Source: Enterobacter sp. JUb54 (GTDB lineage Bacteria > Pseudomonadota > Gammaproteobacteria > Enterobacterales > Enterobacteriaceae). Taken from it: DNA of 64,000 nucleotides. Where the stretch lies: positions 4,340,001-4,404,000 of the forward strand of contig NZ_CP060418.1 in NCBI RefSeq assembly GCF_014298075.1. The letters run 5' to 3'. The translations under genes and the position numbers were made by a program. Below the pieces are notes generated by a model that was not told the origin of the DNA, did not search any database, and worked only from the letters and a program-made list of their open reading frames with translations. Below are positions 9,438 through 16,695 of this stretch, piece by piece (the first letter of the stretch is position 1; every line of letters begins with the position of its first letter).

Positions 9438-9856
9438 GGCTTCACCCCCATGCGCTCGAACAGAATATCCGGGCTGACAAAGCTCATCTCACGGCTCTGC
9501 TCGTGGACCGCCACCTGAATGGTGTAGCCGGTGGTGGTGCGTTTGCCGCTGTCGGCGGCGAAAATCTCATAGCCGATGCGCAGCCGGTTTTCATACTCTT
9601 CGAGCCGGGCGCGCACGCGGATACGCTGTTCAAAGGTCAGCACATCGCGGTACTTTACGCGGGTGTCCACCACCGGCCAGACGTAGCCGGACTCCTTCAT
9701 CTGCCGGTAGCCATAGTTAAACTGGTTGAGCAGCGCCTCGCGGGCAATCTCGAAGTAGCGAAAGTAGTTACCGTGCCACACCACGCCCATCATATCGACG
9801 TCGTGAAACGGGATGGTCAGCTCTACCTCGGTAGTAAAACGGGGATCGTTAAGCAC
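9434..9856 (-). CDS. apeK: Acyl-CoA/acyl-ACP thioesterase, hotdog fold (ApeK)
   Basis: 140 residues. The motif 'IPFHDVDMMGVVWHGNYFRYFE' is the 4-hydroxybenzoyl-CoA thioesterase signature, with the catalytic Asp in 'DVDMMG'. The start is a GTG (9854-9856) with AAGGAG seven bases upstream. An APE thioesterase could release or proof-read aryl polyene thioesters, or act on the aryl-CoA/ACP starter; sequence does not decide this. It follows the GT/acyltransferase gene after three bases. Confidence 0.88.
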   Translation of the reverse strand: MLNDPRFTTEVELTIPFHDVDMMGVVWHGNYFRYFEIAREALLNQFNYGYRQMKESGYVWPVVDTRVKYRDVLTFEQRIRVRARLEEYENRLRIGYEIFAADSGKRTTTGYTIQVAVHEQSREMSFVSPDILFERMGVKP

Positions 9857-9859
9857 CCT

Positions 9860-11551
9860 TTACTCCTTCTCTTTGGCATCCGGCAACTGCCAGAAATCGA
9901 AAAAATTGAACCAGTCCAATGGTGACTGGAGCGCATAGTGTTCCAGGCGCTGCGCGTAGCGATCGACCGCCTCCTGCAGGGCCGCCTGGCGTTCAGCCCG
10001 CGGCAGCGCCAGCGGATCGGCAAAAGGTTCGCAGTGAATATGCAGCTTGCCCTGCTGGCGCAGCGCAAAAATAAGCTGTACCGGGCAACGCAGAATGGCG
10101 GCCAGAATAAACGGCCCCTGCGGGAAGGGGGCCGGCTGGCCCATAAATTCGCTCCAGCAGACGCGCCATTCGCCGCCGCGCTGGGGGGTTACGGCTATGC
10201 GGTCGCCGACGATAGCCACCCACTCGTTACGCTCCAGCTTCTCTTTCAGCAACATGGCGGTTTCCGGGCCGATATCGTTGACCGGTATCAGGTTCACCCC
10301 GGCCTGCGGCGCCATCTCTTCCATGATCTGCTTAAAGCGGCGGGCGTTCTCGCTAAACACCAGCGCGTTAATGACCTGACCGCCCTGCAGTTGCGCCAGT
10401 GCCCGACAGGCTTCGACATCGCCGAGGTGCGAGGCCAGCAGCAGTTTGCCGGTAGGGGCGCCGCTATTGAGTGCGGCTTCGGCTCCGGGAGCGAACACAA
10501 CATCGCGATCGAAACGTAGCTCCCCGCGCCAGCTGGCGATTTTATCGAGCATCGCGTCGCCAAAACGCAGGAAATGGCGATAGCTGGTGAGATGCGCCGG
10601 CAGCGGCAGCCGACGGGCGGTCAGCTGCGCGCGGACCCGGGCCAGCCAGTCCTGCGAGGCGCGACGGGCGCGATGTGCGGTCAGCCAGTACACGCCGACC
10701 ACCGGATAGAGCAGCCATGAGAATACGTTGCGGCCCAGAAGACGCCACACCAGCAGCATCAGACGCATTCCCCATAATCCCCTGACCTCATCCTGGCGCG
10801 CCCAGTGGGTCGCCCGGCGGCGCAGCAACAGGGAAGGGATACGCGGCAGCATGCCGAGGAACAGGCGGGTGTGCATCCACGAGATGCGGCAGTTGTCCTT
10901 CAGGGCATCGAAATGAGACAGCCCGTCGGCGGGATAGGTGACCCGGGTCGGGACAAAATAGCTGTCATGGCCCTGCCAGTAGAGGCGCACCATGACTTCG
11001 GTATCGAAATCCATCCGCTTGCCCAGCGCCACGCGCTGCGCCAGCTGCAACGTCGGGCCAATCGGGTAGACGCGAAAGCCGCACATGCTGTCTTTTAGCT
11101 GCAGCGAGAGGGTTTCAATCCACACCCAGATATGGGTTATCCAGCGGCCATACAGCCGCGAGCGGGGAATGGAGTCGTCGTAAATGGGCTGGCCGGAGAT
11201 CAGCGCGGTAGGGTGCGCCTGCGCCTGCGTCAGCAGCCGGGGAATATCTTCAATGGCGTGCTGGCCATCGGCATCCACCTGCACGGCATGGCTGAACCCG
11301 GCGTCGGCGGCGGCCTGCAGACCGCGGATCACCGCACTGCCTTTGCCGGCGTTCTCCGCCAGGCGGATCAGCGTCAGGTTCGGTTCCTGCAGGGCCAGCT
11401 GCGCCAGGACCTCGCGGGTTGCCGCGTCGCTGCCGTCATCGACGACGATGCAGGGCAGCGCGAAAGGCTGCAGGCGGGCAATCACCTGCGCCATCATGGC
11501 ACCGTGGTTGTAGCAGGGGATCACCACGCAGGGCTTGAAGACTAGCGACAT
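9860..11551 (-). CDS. apeJ: Glycosyltransferase family 2 fused to lysophospholipid-type acyltransferase (ApeJ)
   Basis: 563 residues in two domains. Residues 1 to about 240 are a GT-A family 2 glycosyltransferase: 'CVVIPCYNHG', 'VVDDGSDAATREVL' and the metal-binding 'VQVDADGQHA'. Residues about 320-563 resemble HtrB/LpxL acyltransferases: 'LLLASHLGDVEACRAL' gives the HX4E catalytic motif. The fusion suggests one protein builds the lipid or sugar headgroup that anchors the polyene in the membrane. It overlaps the dehydratase gene by 10 bases. No histidine/phenylalanine ammonia-lyase gene follows it. Confidence 0.88.
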   Translation of the reverse strand: MSLVFKPCVVIPCYNHGAMMAQVIARLQPFALPCIVVDDGSDAATREVLAQLALQEPNLTLIRLAENAGKGSAVIRGLQAAADAGFSHAVQVDADGQHAIEDIPRLLTQAQAHPTALISGQPIYDDSIPRSRLYGRWITHIWVWIETLSLQLKDSMCGFRVYPIGPTLQLAQRVALGKRMDFDTEVMVRLYWQGHDSYFVPTRVTYPADGLSHFDALKDNCRISWMHTRLFLGMLPRIPSLLLRRRATHWARQDEVRGLWGMRLMLLVWRLLGRNVFSWLLYPVVGVYWLTAHRARRASQDWLARVRAQLTARRLPLPAHLTSYRHFLRFGDAMLDKIASWRGELRFDRDVVFAPGAEAALNSGAPTGKLLLASHLGDVEACRALAQLQGGQVINALVFSENARRFKQIMEEMAPQAGVNLIPVNDIGPETAMLLKEKLERNEWVAIVGDRIAVTPQRGGEWRVCWSEFMGQPAPFPQGPFILAAILRCPVQLIFALRQQGKLHIHCEPFADPLALPRAERQAALQEAVDRYAQRLEHYALQSPLDWFNFFDFWQLPDAKEKE

Positions 11552-11895
11552 AGGCGGATCTTCCCGCTGCTGGCGGTATGACGCGCCTCGCCATCGTGGC
11601 GTTGATAGCTGAAGGCCAGTATCTGGCGTTCGGGCTGCCAGCTGAGGCTGAGGGTGACGGTGCTCTCCGGCAGCAGCGGCGCCTGAAATTTAACGTTTTG
11701 AATGCTCTGGAACCGCCAGCCTGGCGCCAGCAACGTGGTGGCATAATGCATCACCCAGTCCAGTTGGGCGACGCCGGGCAGCAGCGGCTGGACGGCAAAA
11801 TGACCGCGGAACCACTGCAGGTCCGGGTCGAGATGCAGGACAATCTCCACCTGCTGGGGTTGTGCCTGATGGCGTTCAATTTCACGGGGTTTCAA
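11542..11895 (-). CDS. apeI: 3-hydroxyacyl-ACP dehydratase, FabZ-like (ApeI)
   Basis: 117 residues from a TTG at 11895. This start is preferred over an ATG further upstream because AGGAG lies seven bases before it and it gives a 14-base overlap with apeH instead of 44. The hotdog motif 'WFRGHFAVQPLLPGVAQLDWV' carries the FabZ-type catalytic histidine (GHF). It is the second dehydratase of the cluster and the described partner of ApeP; dehydration by this pair creates the conjugated double bonds. Confidence 0.86.
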   Translation of the reverse strand: MKPREIERHQAQPQQVEIVLHLDPDLQWFRGHFAVQPLLPGVAQLDWVMHYATTLLAPGWRFQSIQNVKFQAPLLPESTVTLSLSWQPERQILAFSYQRHDGEARHTASSGKIRLCR

Positions 11896-13240
11896 GAAAC
11901 AACTCCTGTAATTGCGCATAGACACGCTTGTTCATGCTGTTGGCCGGAATATCGTCGGTAACGCGCCAGTAGCGGGGGATGGCAACCGGCTCCAGCGTCG
12001 GGCGCAGCGCCCGTCGCCACGTTTGTTCAAGGGCTTTGCTGGCGTGTTGCCACGTCTGGCGGGTGTGTTCATCCAGCACCAGCAGGACGCCGATATTCTG
12101 GCGACCGCCGCGGGTCACGAGCAGCGCGACCGCGTCGCGAATGCCTTCCAGCTCCAGCAAGCGCTGTTCAATGTCGCTGAGCGAAATGCGCTTTTCTTCT
12201 ATCTTCACGACCCGTCCACGGCGGCCTGCCAGCTGGAAATGGCCGTTGGCGGTGAACTGCAGGCTGTCATCGAGTAACAGGCCGTCTTCTTCGGCTATCA
12301 GCGGCGAAAACACGCGGAATGCCTGGTTATGTGGCATAAATCTGACGCCGGGCAGCGGCTGCCAGTCACCGTCTGGCCGATCGCGAAAACGCCAGGCCAG
12401 AACGCCGGTTTCGGTGCTGCCGTAAATCTCGTCCGGCCAGCGTTTAAGCCACTCGACCGTGCGGGTAACATCCTGCCACGCCAGCTGGCCCCCGGCGGAG
12501 ACAATCAGCTCCACCGGCGGTGGCGTCAGCCGGGCATCCAGACGTTTTAACAACGCCGGGCTGCTGATAAACGCATAACGATGCTGCGGGTTGAGGGCGC
12601 TAAGCTGTTCGGCGTAGTTCAGCGTCGTGGCGTGCAGCGGCAGGCCAAGCGCCATCGGTAAAAACAGGCGGAAGGTCAGGCCGTACAGGTGCTGGGGCGC
12701 TACCGAGGCGACAATGCGGCAGCCGGCCAGCCGTTCGCCAAAGTGCGCGGCCAGCAGGGCGGCTTCGCGGTCGAGGCATACCAGCGGCTTGATCACTCGC
12801 TTTGGCTGTCCTGTTGACCCGGAGGTGAACAGCTCCACGCAGGCGTCATCGGCGATATCGCGTAGTGCGCTGGATTGCGTCGTGTCCTGCGGCAAGCTGC
12901 TGATGGTCAGCGCCGGGCCGTTCCAGCCGAGGGGTTTATCGCTGAGCAGGCCATCAAACAGCGCCCGCTGTTCATTCAGCAGCGAAACCCGGCTGTGCCC
13001 CGGCATCACCGGTGTTTTGCCGGCGTGCAGGGTGGCCAGCAGCGCCACCAGAAACAGGTAGCTGTCGTCGAAACACAGCGCCCAGCGCTGGCCCTGCTGC
13101 TGGTCCAGGTGAGTTACCCAACGCGCGACATCGTGGCGCAGGTGGTCGACCGTCCAGCGTTGCTGGCCTTGCCAGGCGATGAGGGTATCGGCGGAGCGCG
13201 GGGCGCTCAGCCAGCGGGAGATGGGCAGCGGCGCGTTCAT
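11882..13240 (-). CDS. apeH: Acyl-activating AMP ligase for the aryl starter (ApeH)
   Basis: 452 residues, ANL superfamily. The AMP-binding P-loop is 'VELFTSGSTGQPKRVIKP', the A5 region reads 'EIYGSTETGVLAWR', and the C-terminal hinge reads 'GRRGRVVKIEEKRISLSDIE'. In the described pathway ApeH activates the aryl acid (4-hydroxybenzoate) and loads it onto an ACP. It is shorter than typical acyl-CoA synthetases (about 500-560 residues). ATGA overlap with apeG. Substrate cannot be deduced from what is visible here. Confidence 0.9.
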   Translation of the reverse strand: MNAPLPISRWLSAPRSADTLIAWQGQQRWTVDHLRHDVARWVTHLDQQQGQRWALCFDDSYLFLVALLATLHAGKTPVMPGHSRVSLLNEQRALFDGLLSDKPLGWNGPALTISSLPQDTTQSSALRDIADDACVELFTSGSTGQPKRVIKPLVCLDREAALLAAHFGERLAGCRIVASVAPQHLYGLTFRLFLPMALGLPLHATTLNYAEQLSALNPQHRYAFISSPALLKRLDARLTPPPVELIVSAGGQLAWQDVTRTVEWLKRWPDEIYGSTETGVLAWRFRDRPDGDWQPLPGVRFMPHNQAFRVFSPLIAEEDGLLLDDSLQFTANGHFQLAGRRGRVVKIEEKRISLSDIEQRLLELEGIRDAVALLVTRGGRQNIGVLLVLDEHTRQTWQHASKALEQTWRRALRPTLEPVAIPRYWRVTDDIPANSMNKRVYAQLQELFLETP

Positions 13241-13818
13241 GCGGCGTCTCGCTTAATGACCCGGCGGCGTACCAGCCACTCTCCCGCCATCAGCGTTCCC
13301 ATCAGCAGGTAGGCGATCATGCCATTCCACGCGGTCCACAGCACCATATCGCCATACAGCGCTGTGAACAGGGCGATACTGCCGTTAGCGATAAAAAACA
13401 GGCTCCAGATCTGCGTGACCCGGCGGGTATAGCGGATAGCCGCGGCGGGAAGCTGAGGATCCTGGAAGCGCGCCAGGCGTTCAACGATCGGCATCGCCGA
13501 CCACAGCGAGCCGCCGAAAATGGTCAGCATCACAGCGTTGACCACCACCGGGTAAAACAGCAGCAGCTGATGCGTTTTCAGCACATAGCTGGCCGTACAC
13601 AGCGTGATACCGGCCAGCGCCACGACCTGGGTGACGATGCGCAGAGGCCCGGCCTGACGCCGGGTCTGATAGAAGCGTAAAAACAGCAGTAGCGCCATCA
13701 CCGGAAGCAGCCAGTGCAGACTGTTATGCGCCAGACCCAGCCAGATTAACCCAGGCCAGGCGAGCAGCAGCAGATTCGTCAGCAGCGGTATCCCCCGACG
13801 CGAAAAGGCCTCCGACAT
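13237..13818 (-). CDS. apeG: APE-cluster integral membrane protein (ApeG, COG4648-like)
   Basis: 193 residues, almost entirely hydrophobic, with about six membrane segments and a basic C-terminus (VRRRVIKRD). Proteins of this kind accompany APE clusters, but their function is not known. It lies between the ACP pair and the ligase, five bases after the apeF stop, and overlaps apeH. The lack of polar catalytic motifs argues for a structural or transport role, which is inference. Confidence 0.75.
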   Translation of the reverse strand: MSEAFSRRGIPLLTNLLLLAWPGLIWLGLAHNSLHWLLPVMALLLFLRFYQTRRQAGPLRIVTQVVALAGITLCTASYVLKTHQLLLFYPVVVNAVMLTIFGGSLWSAMPIVERLARFQDPQLPAAAIRYTRRVTQIWSLFFIANGSIALFTALYGDMVLWTAWNGMIAYLLMGTLMAGEWLVRRRVIKRDAA

Positions 13819-13823
13819 GCGGA

Positions 13824-14075
13824 TCAGGCTTCTCGGGAGAGACGTTCTAGCGCATCAACAACATCCTGTACGGTGCGCACGGCTTTAAACTCTTCGGCCT
13901 TAATTTTCTTGCTGGTTTTCTTTTGCAGGTGGACGATCATGTCGACCGCGTCAATGCTGTCCAGCTCGAGATCTTCGTACAGACGCGCCTGCGGCGTGAT
14001 GTCTTCGGGATCGATTTCAAACAGTTTGACCAGCAGTGCCGAGACTTCTGCATAAATATCTTGGGATTCAGTCAT
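13824..14075 (-). CDS. apeF: Acyl carrier protein 2 of the APE cluster (ApeF)
   Basis: 83 residues from the ATG at 14075; a longer in-frame reading lies in the preceding ACP gene and is rejected. The phosphopantetheine attachment motif is 'DLELDSIDAVDMIVHL', with Ser in DSID, and the rest shows the acidic ACP pattern. A lysine-rich stretch (KKTSKKIKAEEFKAV) follows helix 2, unusual beside the more acidic ApeE, so the two ACPs may serve different steps. Confidence 0.9.
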   Translation of the reverse strand: MTESQDIYAEVSALLVKLFEIDPEDITPQARLYEDLELDSIDAVDMIVHLQKKTSKKIKAEEFKAVRTVQDVVDALERLSREA

Positions 14076-14085
14076 GGTACGTGCC

Positions 14086-14346
14086 TCAGGTTCGTTGAGC
14101 GTGGATAAAGGCGGCCAGGGTAGCAACGGAGAAAAAGTGCTGGCGCATCTCGTCGCTTTCGGCAGAGAGCACAACGCCATACTGGTTTTTCACCGCCAGC
14201 CCCAGCTCCAGGGCATCAATCGAATCCAGACCGAGTCCATCACCAAAGAGTGCTGCATCGGTGTCGATGTCGTCAGGCGACAGTTCGTCCAGATTCAGCG
14301 TAGTTATTATGAGTTTTTTAATTTCAAGATAGAGCGCTTGCATCAT
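14086..14346 (-). CDS. apeE: Acyl carrier protein 1 of the APE cluster (ApeE)
   Basis: 86 residues. 'FGDGLGLDSIDALELGLAVKN' in the centre has the serine for 4'-phosphopantetheine (DSID). Two consecutive ATGs (14346, 14343) follow an AGGA site and either may be used. The gene overlaps the end of the acyltransferase gene by 23 bases and is followed ten bases later by the second ACP. In the described pathway ApeE carries the growing polyene chain. Confidence 0.92.
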   Translation of the reverse strand: MMQALYLEIKKLIITTLNLDELSPDDIDTDAALFGDGLGLDSIDALELGLAVKNQYGVVLSAESDEMRQHFFSVATLAAFIHAQRT

Positions 14347-15139
14347 TAATTCCTGAACCAGGCGTAGTCCCTGATTGTAACTGGAGCAAAAGATGCCGGT
14401 TTAGCTGCCTGGCCGCCAGGGACGGTTCATGCAGGTTGGCATCGTAAAACTGGCTTATATCTACCCGCTCGCGTACCTCGATGGTAAACAGCGGTTTGGT
14501 TGGCGGCGCATCGTACCATTTGCACTGCTTACCGAGCATGTGCTCGCTGCAGCGGATCGTCACGATCCGCACATCGCTGGCACAGCGCACGGCAATATTG
14601 GCCGCGCCGCGTTGTAATGTCATTTTCTCACCGGGGCGGGTACGGGTGCCCTCAGGAAAGATCAGGATGGTATCGCCCTGCTGCAGCCGCTGTTGGCTGG
14701 CGGGCAGGAGCGAATCGGCCTGGTCGTTGATCAAATAGTCCGCCGCGCGGATCACGCCGCTTACGAAGGGGTTGTGGAGTAAGGCGCTTTTCACCAGGCA
14801 GTCGGTCTCGGGCATGATCGACGCCAGCATCACATAATCGATCAGGCTGGGATGGTTGGCGACCACCAGGCACCCGCGTTCCTGACGCAGAATCGCCTCG
14901 CCCTCAATGCGGTAGTCCAGCACGCCGACGGCTCGGACCACCGTTAAAAACAGGCGGAAGCTGGCCCCGATGCTGCGTCGTGCCAGACGGCGGCGGCGGG
15001 CTTTATTCCTCACCACCACCAGCAGCAGGTTGAACCAGATAAGGGACAGCACTAATCCACCGAGGCCAAACAGGGCGAAGCAGACGCCGGTCATGGCGCC
15101 GCGCCAGACCCGGTTTACGCCCTGCATAATGCCGCTCAT
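14324..15139 (-). CDS. apeD: Lysophospholipid/1-acylglycerol-phosphate-type acyltransferase (ApeD)
   Basis: 271 residues from the ATG at 15139, which overlaps the apeC stop as ATGA and has GGAG six bases upstream. A GTG further upstream is less likely. The PlsC-family motifs are both present: HX4D in 'VVANHPSLIDYVML' and the substrate motif 'IFPEGTRTRPGEK'. One N-terminal membrane helix pair (residues 12-45) anchors it. It likely acylates a glycerol or sugar intermediate during assembly of the lipid-anchored polyene. Confidence 0.88.
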   Translation of the reverse strand: MSGIMQGVNRVWRGAMTGVCFALFGLGGLVLSLIWFNLLLVVVRNKARRRRLARRSIGASFRLFLTVVRAVGVLDYRIEGEAILRQERGCLVVANHPSLIDYVMLASIMPETDCLVKSALLHNPFVSGVIRAADYLINDQADSLLPASQQRLQQGDTILIFPEGTRTRPGEKMTLQRGAANIAVRCASDVRIVTIRCSEHMLGKQCKWYDAPPTKPLFTIEVRERVDISQFYDANLHEPSLAARQLNRHLLLQLQSGTTPGSGINDASALS

Positions 15140-15858
15140 GCGCGACTCCAGCGCCACTGCAGGCGTTCGCCCGGCAGGGTAAAGTCGGCGTGGTCTTGCA
15201 AATAGTGCTGTAAAAACAGCAGGCTTTGCGGCAGGTCAGGCTCTTCGTCGCGCACGTCGCCTGTCGTGGCGCAGCGCCACGCGTCACCGGCCTCAATCAC
15301 CAGCGCCAGCGCGTAGGGCCAGGTGGGCATGGTAGGGGCCAGCTGCGGATGGTAAAACTCCGGCAGGTGACCGTCGAAATCCACCATCAGCACCCGCTGA
15401 TAACCGGCGCTCAGCAGGCACATCACTTCGCATAACCCTTGCTGGAAGGAGTCCCGTCCGGCGGAGAGCGAAGAGGAGGTAATCGGGTGTTGAGCGGTGA
15501 TGGTCAGATTGCCCACCGCTGAATTGTGTACCGAAAGCGCGAAGTCGGTAGGGGAGATATCCTGCCCCGTCGCCAGAGCGTGGAGGAGGCGATAATTGCG
15601 CTCCAGTTCCCCGTGGCGGCTGGTGTACAGCACGGCGTCGATGTGATGACGGCGCAGCATTGCCAGTCCACACTCCACGGCGAGCTTGCTCCCCGAACTG
15701 AGTCGTCTGGCGGCCATCATCGGTAATTCACTTAATTTTGCCTGCGGCGCTGCCGGATCGATGGCGTGCGGCTGCCGTGACCATTGCTGCCACTGCGCTG
15801 TTTCGCTAAGCCCAGGGGCTCTGCCCTGCCAGTCAACTATGTTTAGTGAGAATTTCAT
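15136..15858 (-). CDS. apeC: Ketosynthase-like chain length factor (ApeC)
   Basis: 240 residues from the ATG at 15858. It matches the short N-terminal ketoacyl-synthase-like family seen in APE clusters ('PTDFALSVHNSAVGNLTI', 'SSSLSAGRDSFQQGL'). The region that aligns with the ketosynthase nucleophile reads TSSSLSAG, so the catalytic Cys is missing; the nearest cysteines are C143 and C147 further on. That fits a chain length factor that pairs with ApeO rather than an active enzyme. It is the first recognised gene of the cluster, and its ATG overlaps the stop of a small upstream frame. Confidence 0.88.
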   Translation of the reverse strand: MKFSLNIVDWQGRAPGLSETAQWQQWSRQPHAIDPAAPQAKLSELPMMAARRLSSGSKLAVECGLAMLRRHHIDAVLYTSRHGELERNYRLLHALATGQDISPTDFALSVHNSAVGNLTITAQHPITSSSLSAGRDSFQQGLCEVMCLLSAGYQRVLMVDFDGHLPEFYHPQLAPTMPTWPYALALVIEAGDAWRCATTGDVRDEEPDLPQSLLFLQHYLQDHADFTLPGERLQWRWSRA

Positions 15859-16058
15859 CAACGCGCATCCGCGATAAACCGGTGATTCCAGCTACGTTTT
15901 TTGAACGCCGCTTTGTATTTTCTTCTGGCCCGCGAATACAGTATGGCTAACGTCTGAACCAACGGCGTTTTACCAGCCAGGATTTTTAGCGCTCCGCTTT
16001 TTCTGCCGACCGGATATCTGCTGCTCAGTGCAGAGTGAGGGCATAGCGGCAGGCATAT
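15858..16058 (-). CDS. Small basic reading frame coupled to apeC, unrecognised
   Basis: A frame of 66 codons is open from 16058 and stops at 15858-15860 with TGATG, sharing one base with the apeC ATG. The C-terminal part is strongly basic (for example 'YSRARRKYKAAFKKRSWNHR'). There is no in-frame ATG; the best candidate start is TTG at 15960-15962, giving 34 residues. The stop/start overlap is like those between the other genes of this cluster and hints at real translation. It could instead be the 3' remnant of a lost upstream APE gene, or chance. I do not recognise the family. Confidence 0.35.
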   Translation of the reverse strand: MCLPLCPHSALSSRYPVGRKSGALKILAGKTPLVQTLAILYSRARRKYKAAFKKRSWNHRFIADAR

Positions 16059-16695
16059 TCACCGCCTGGCAAATTAGGTGGTGAAGTCAGCGCGTATTTT
16101 CATTATTTTCGCATGCCAGTGCAATTTATTATGGCAATTATTCGCAGCTGATAGCGATATTCCGTTATTCCATCAACAGGCCGATGACTACTCTCTGACA
16201 TTTGCGCCACAAATTGCCGCGGCAGGCAGATGAATACATAGGAGAATGCCGAATTCACTCTCGCCGCCCCTATTTTTCAGTCAGAATGAGTGCTTGAGTA
16301 CTTACTCATGAAGTATGGCCACAGGTCTTGAATATCCTCAGTCAAAATAAAACCCCAGGCAAATAGCTATCTCGAATTCAACGTTGTTTTCTGTCGGGTC
16401 GTGTTGATCATAAAAACGTGCGAACAGGGCGATACTGGCCTCGGATGATGCTGAACGTGCACTATATCCGGGCAACGGCAATTTATCTTGCTCAGAACGC
16501 TAACATTATTTTTTCCGGCAAGTTAATAATCCGCAATATTTAACCACAGCGCCTGAGTTATTTAAATATAGACAAACCTATTCTTCCCATACGCCGCCGG
16601 TACGCCGCTGAAACGTGATTTTATGCACAGCAGGCTGCTTTTGTGTGGGGGACGTGGTAATAGTGAAACACTGTTGTAAAAATCTGGTGAACCCA
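16059..16695. other. 637-bp region between the APE cluster and yhhS
   Basis: No convincing gene is seen here on either strand. It is clearly richer in A+T than the flanking genes and must hold the promoters for the minus-strand APE cluster and the plus-strand yhhS. One inverted repeat (16286-16309) is listed separately. An open frame continuing upstream of the yhhS start (from 16615) has no similarity support. Confidence 0.6.
16286..16309. promoter_or_regulatory. Inverted repeat, possible regulator site
   Basis: Six-base arms ATGAGT and ACTCAT are separated by 12 bases that contain the short palindrome AGTACT. The symmetric layout is what a dimeric repressor would bind, and it sits between the divergent APE cluster and yhhS. 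No regulator gene is next to it, and its use as an operator is inference. Confidence 0.3.

Noticed and set aside
16615-16695. N-terminal extension of YhhS by 27 residues
   Set aside because: E. coli YhhS begins at the residue encoded at 16696; the extension is Cys-rich and unlike the family.
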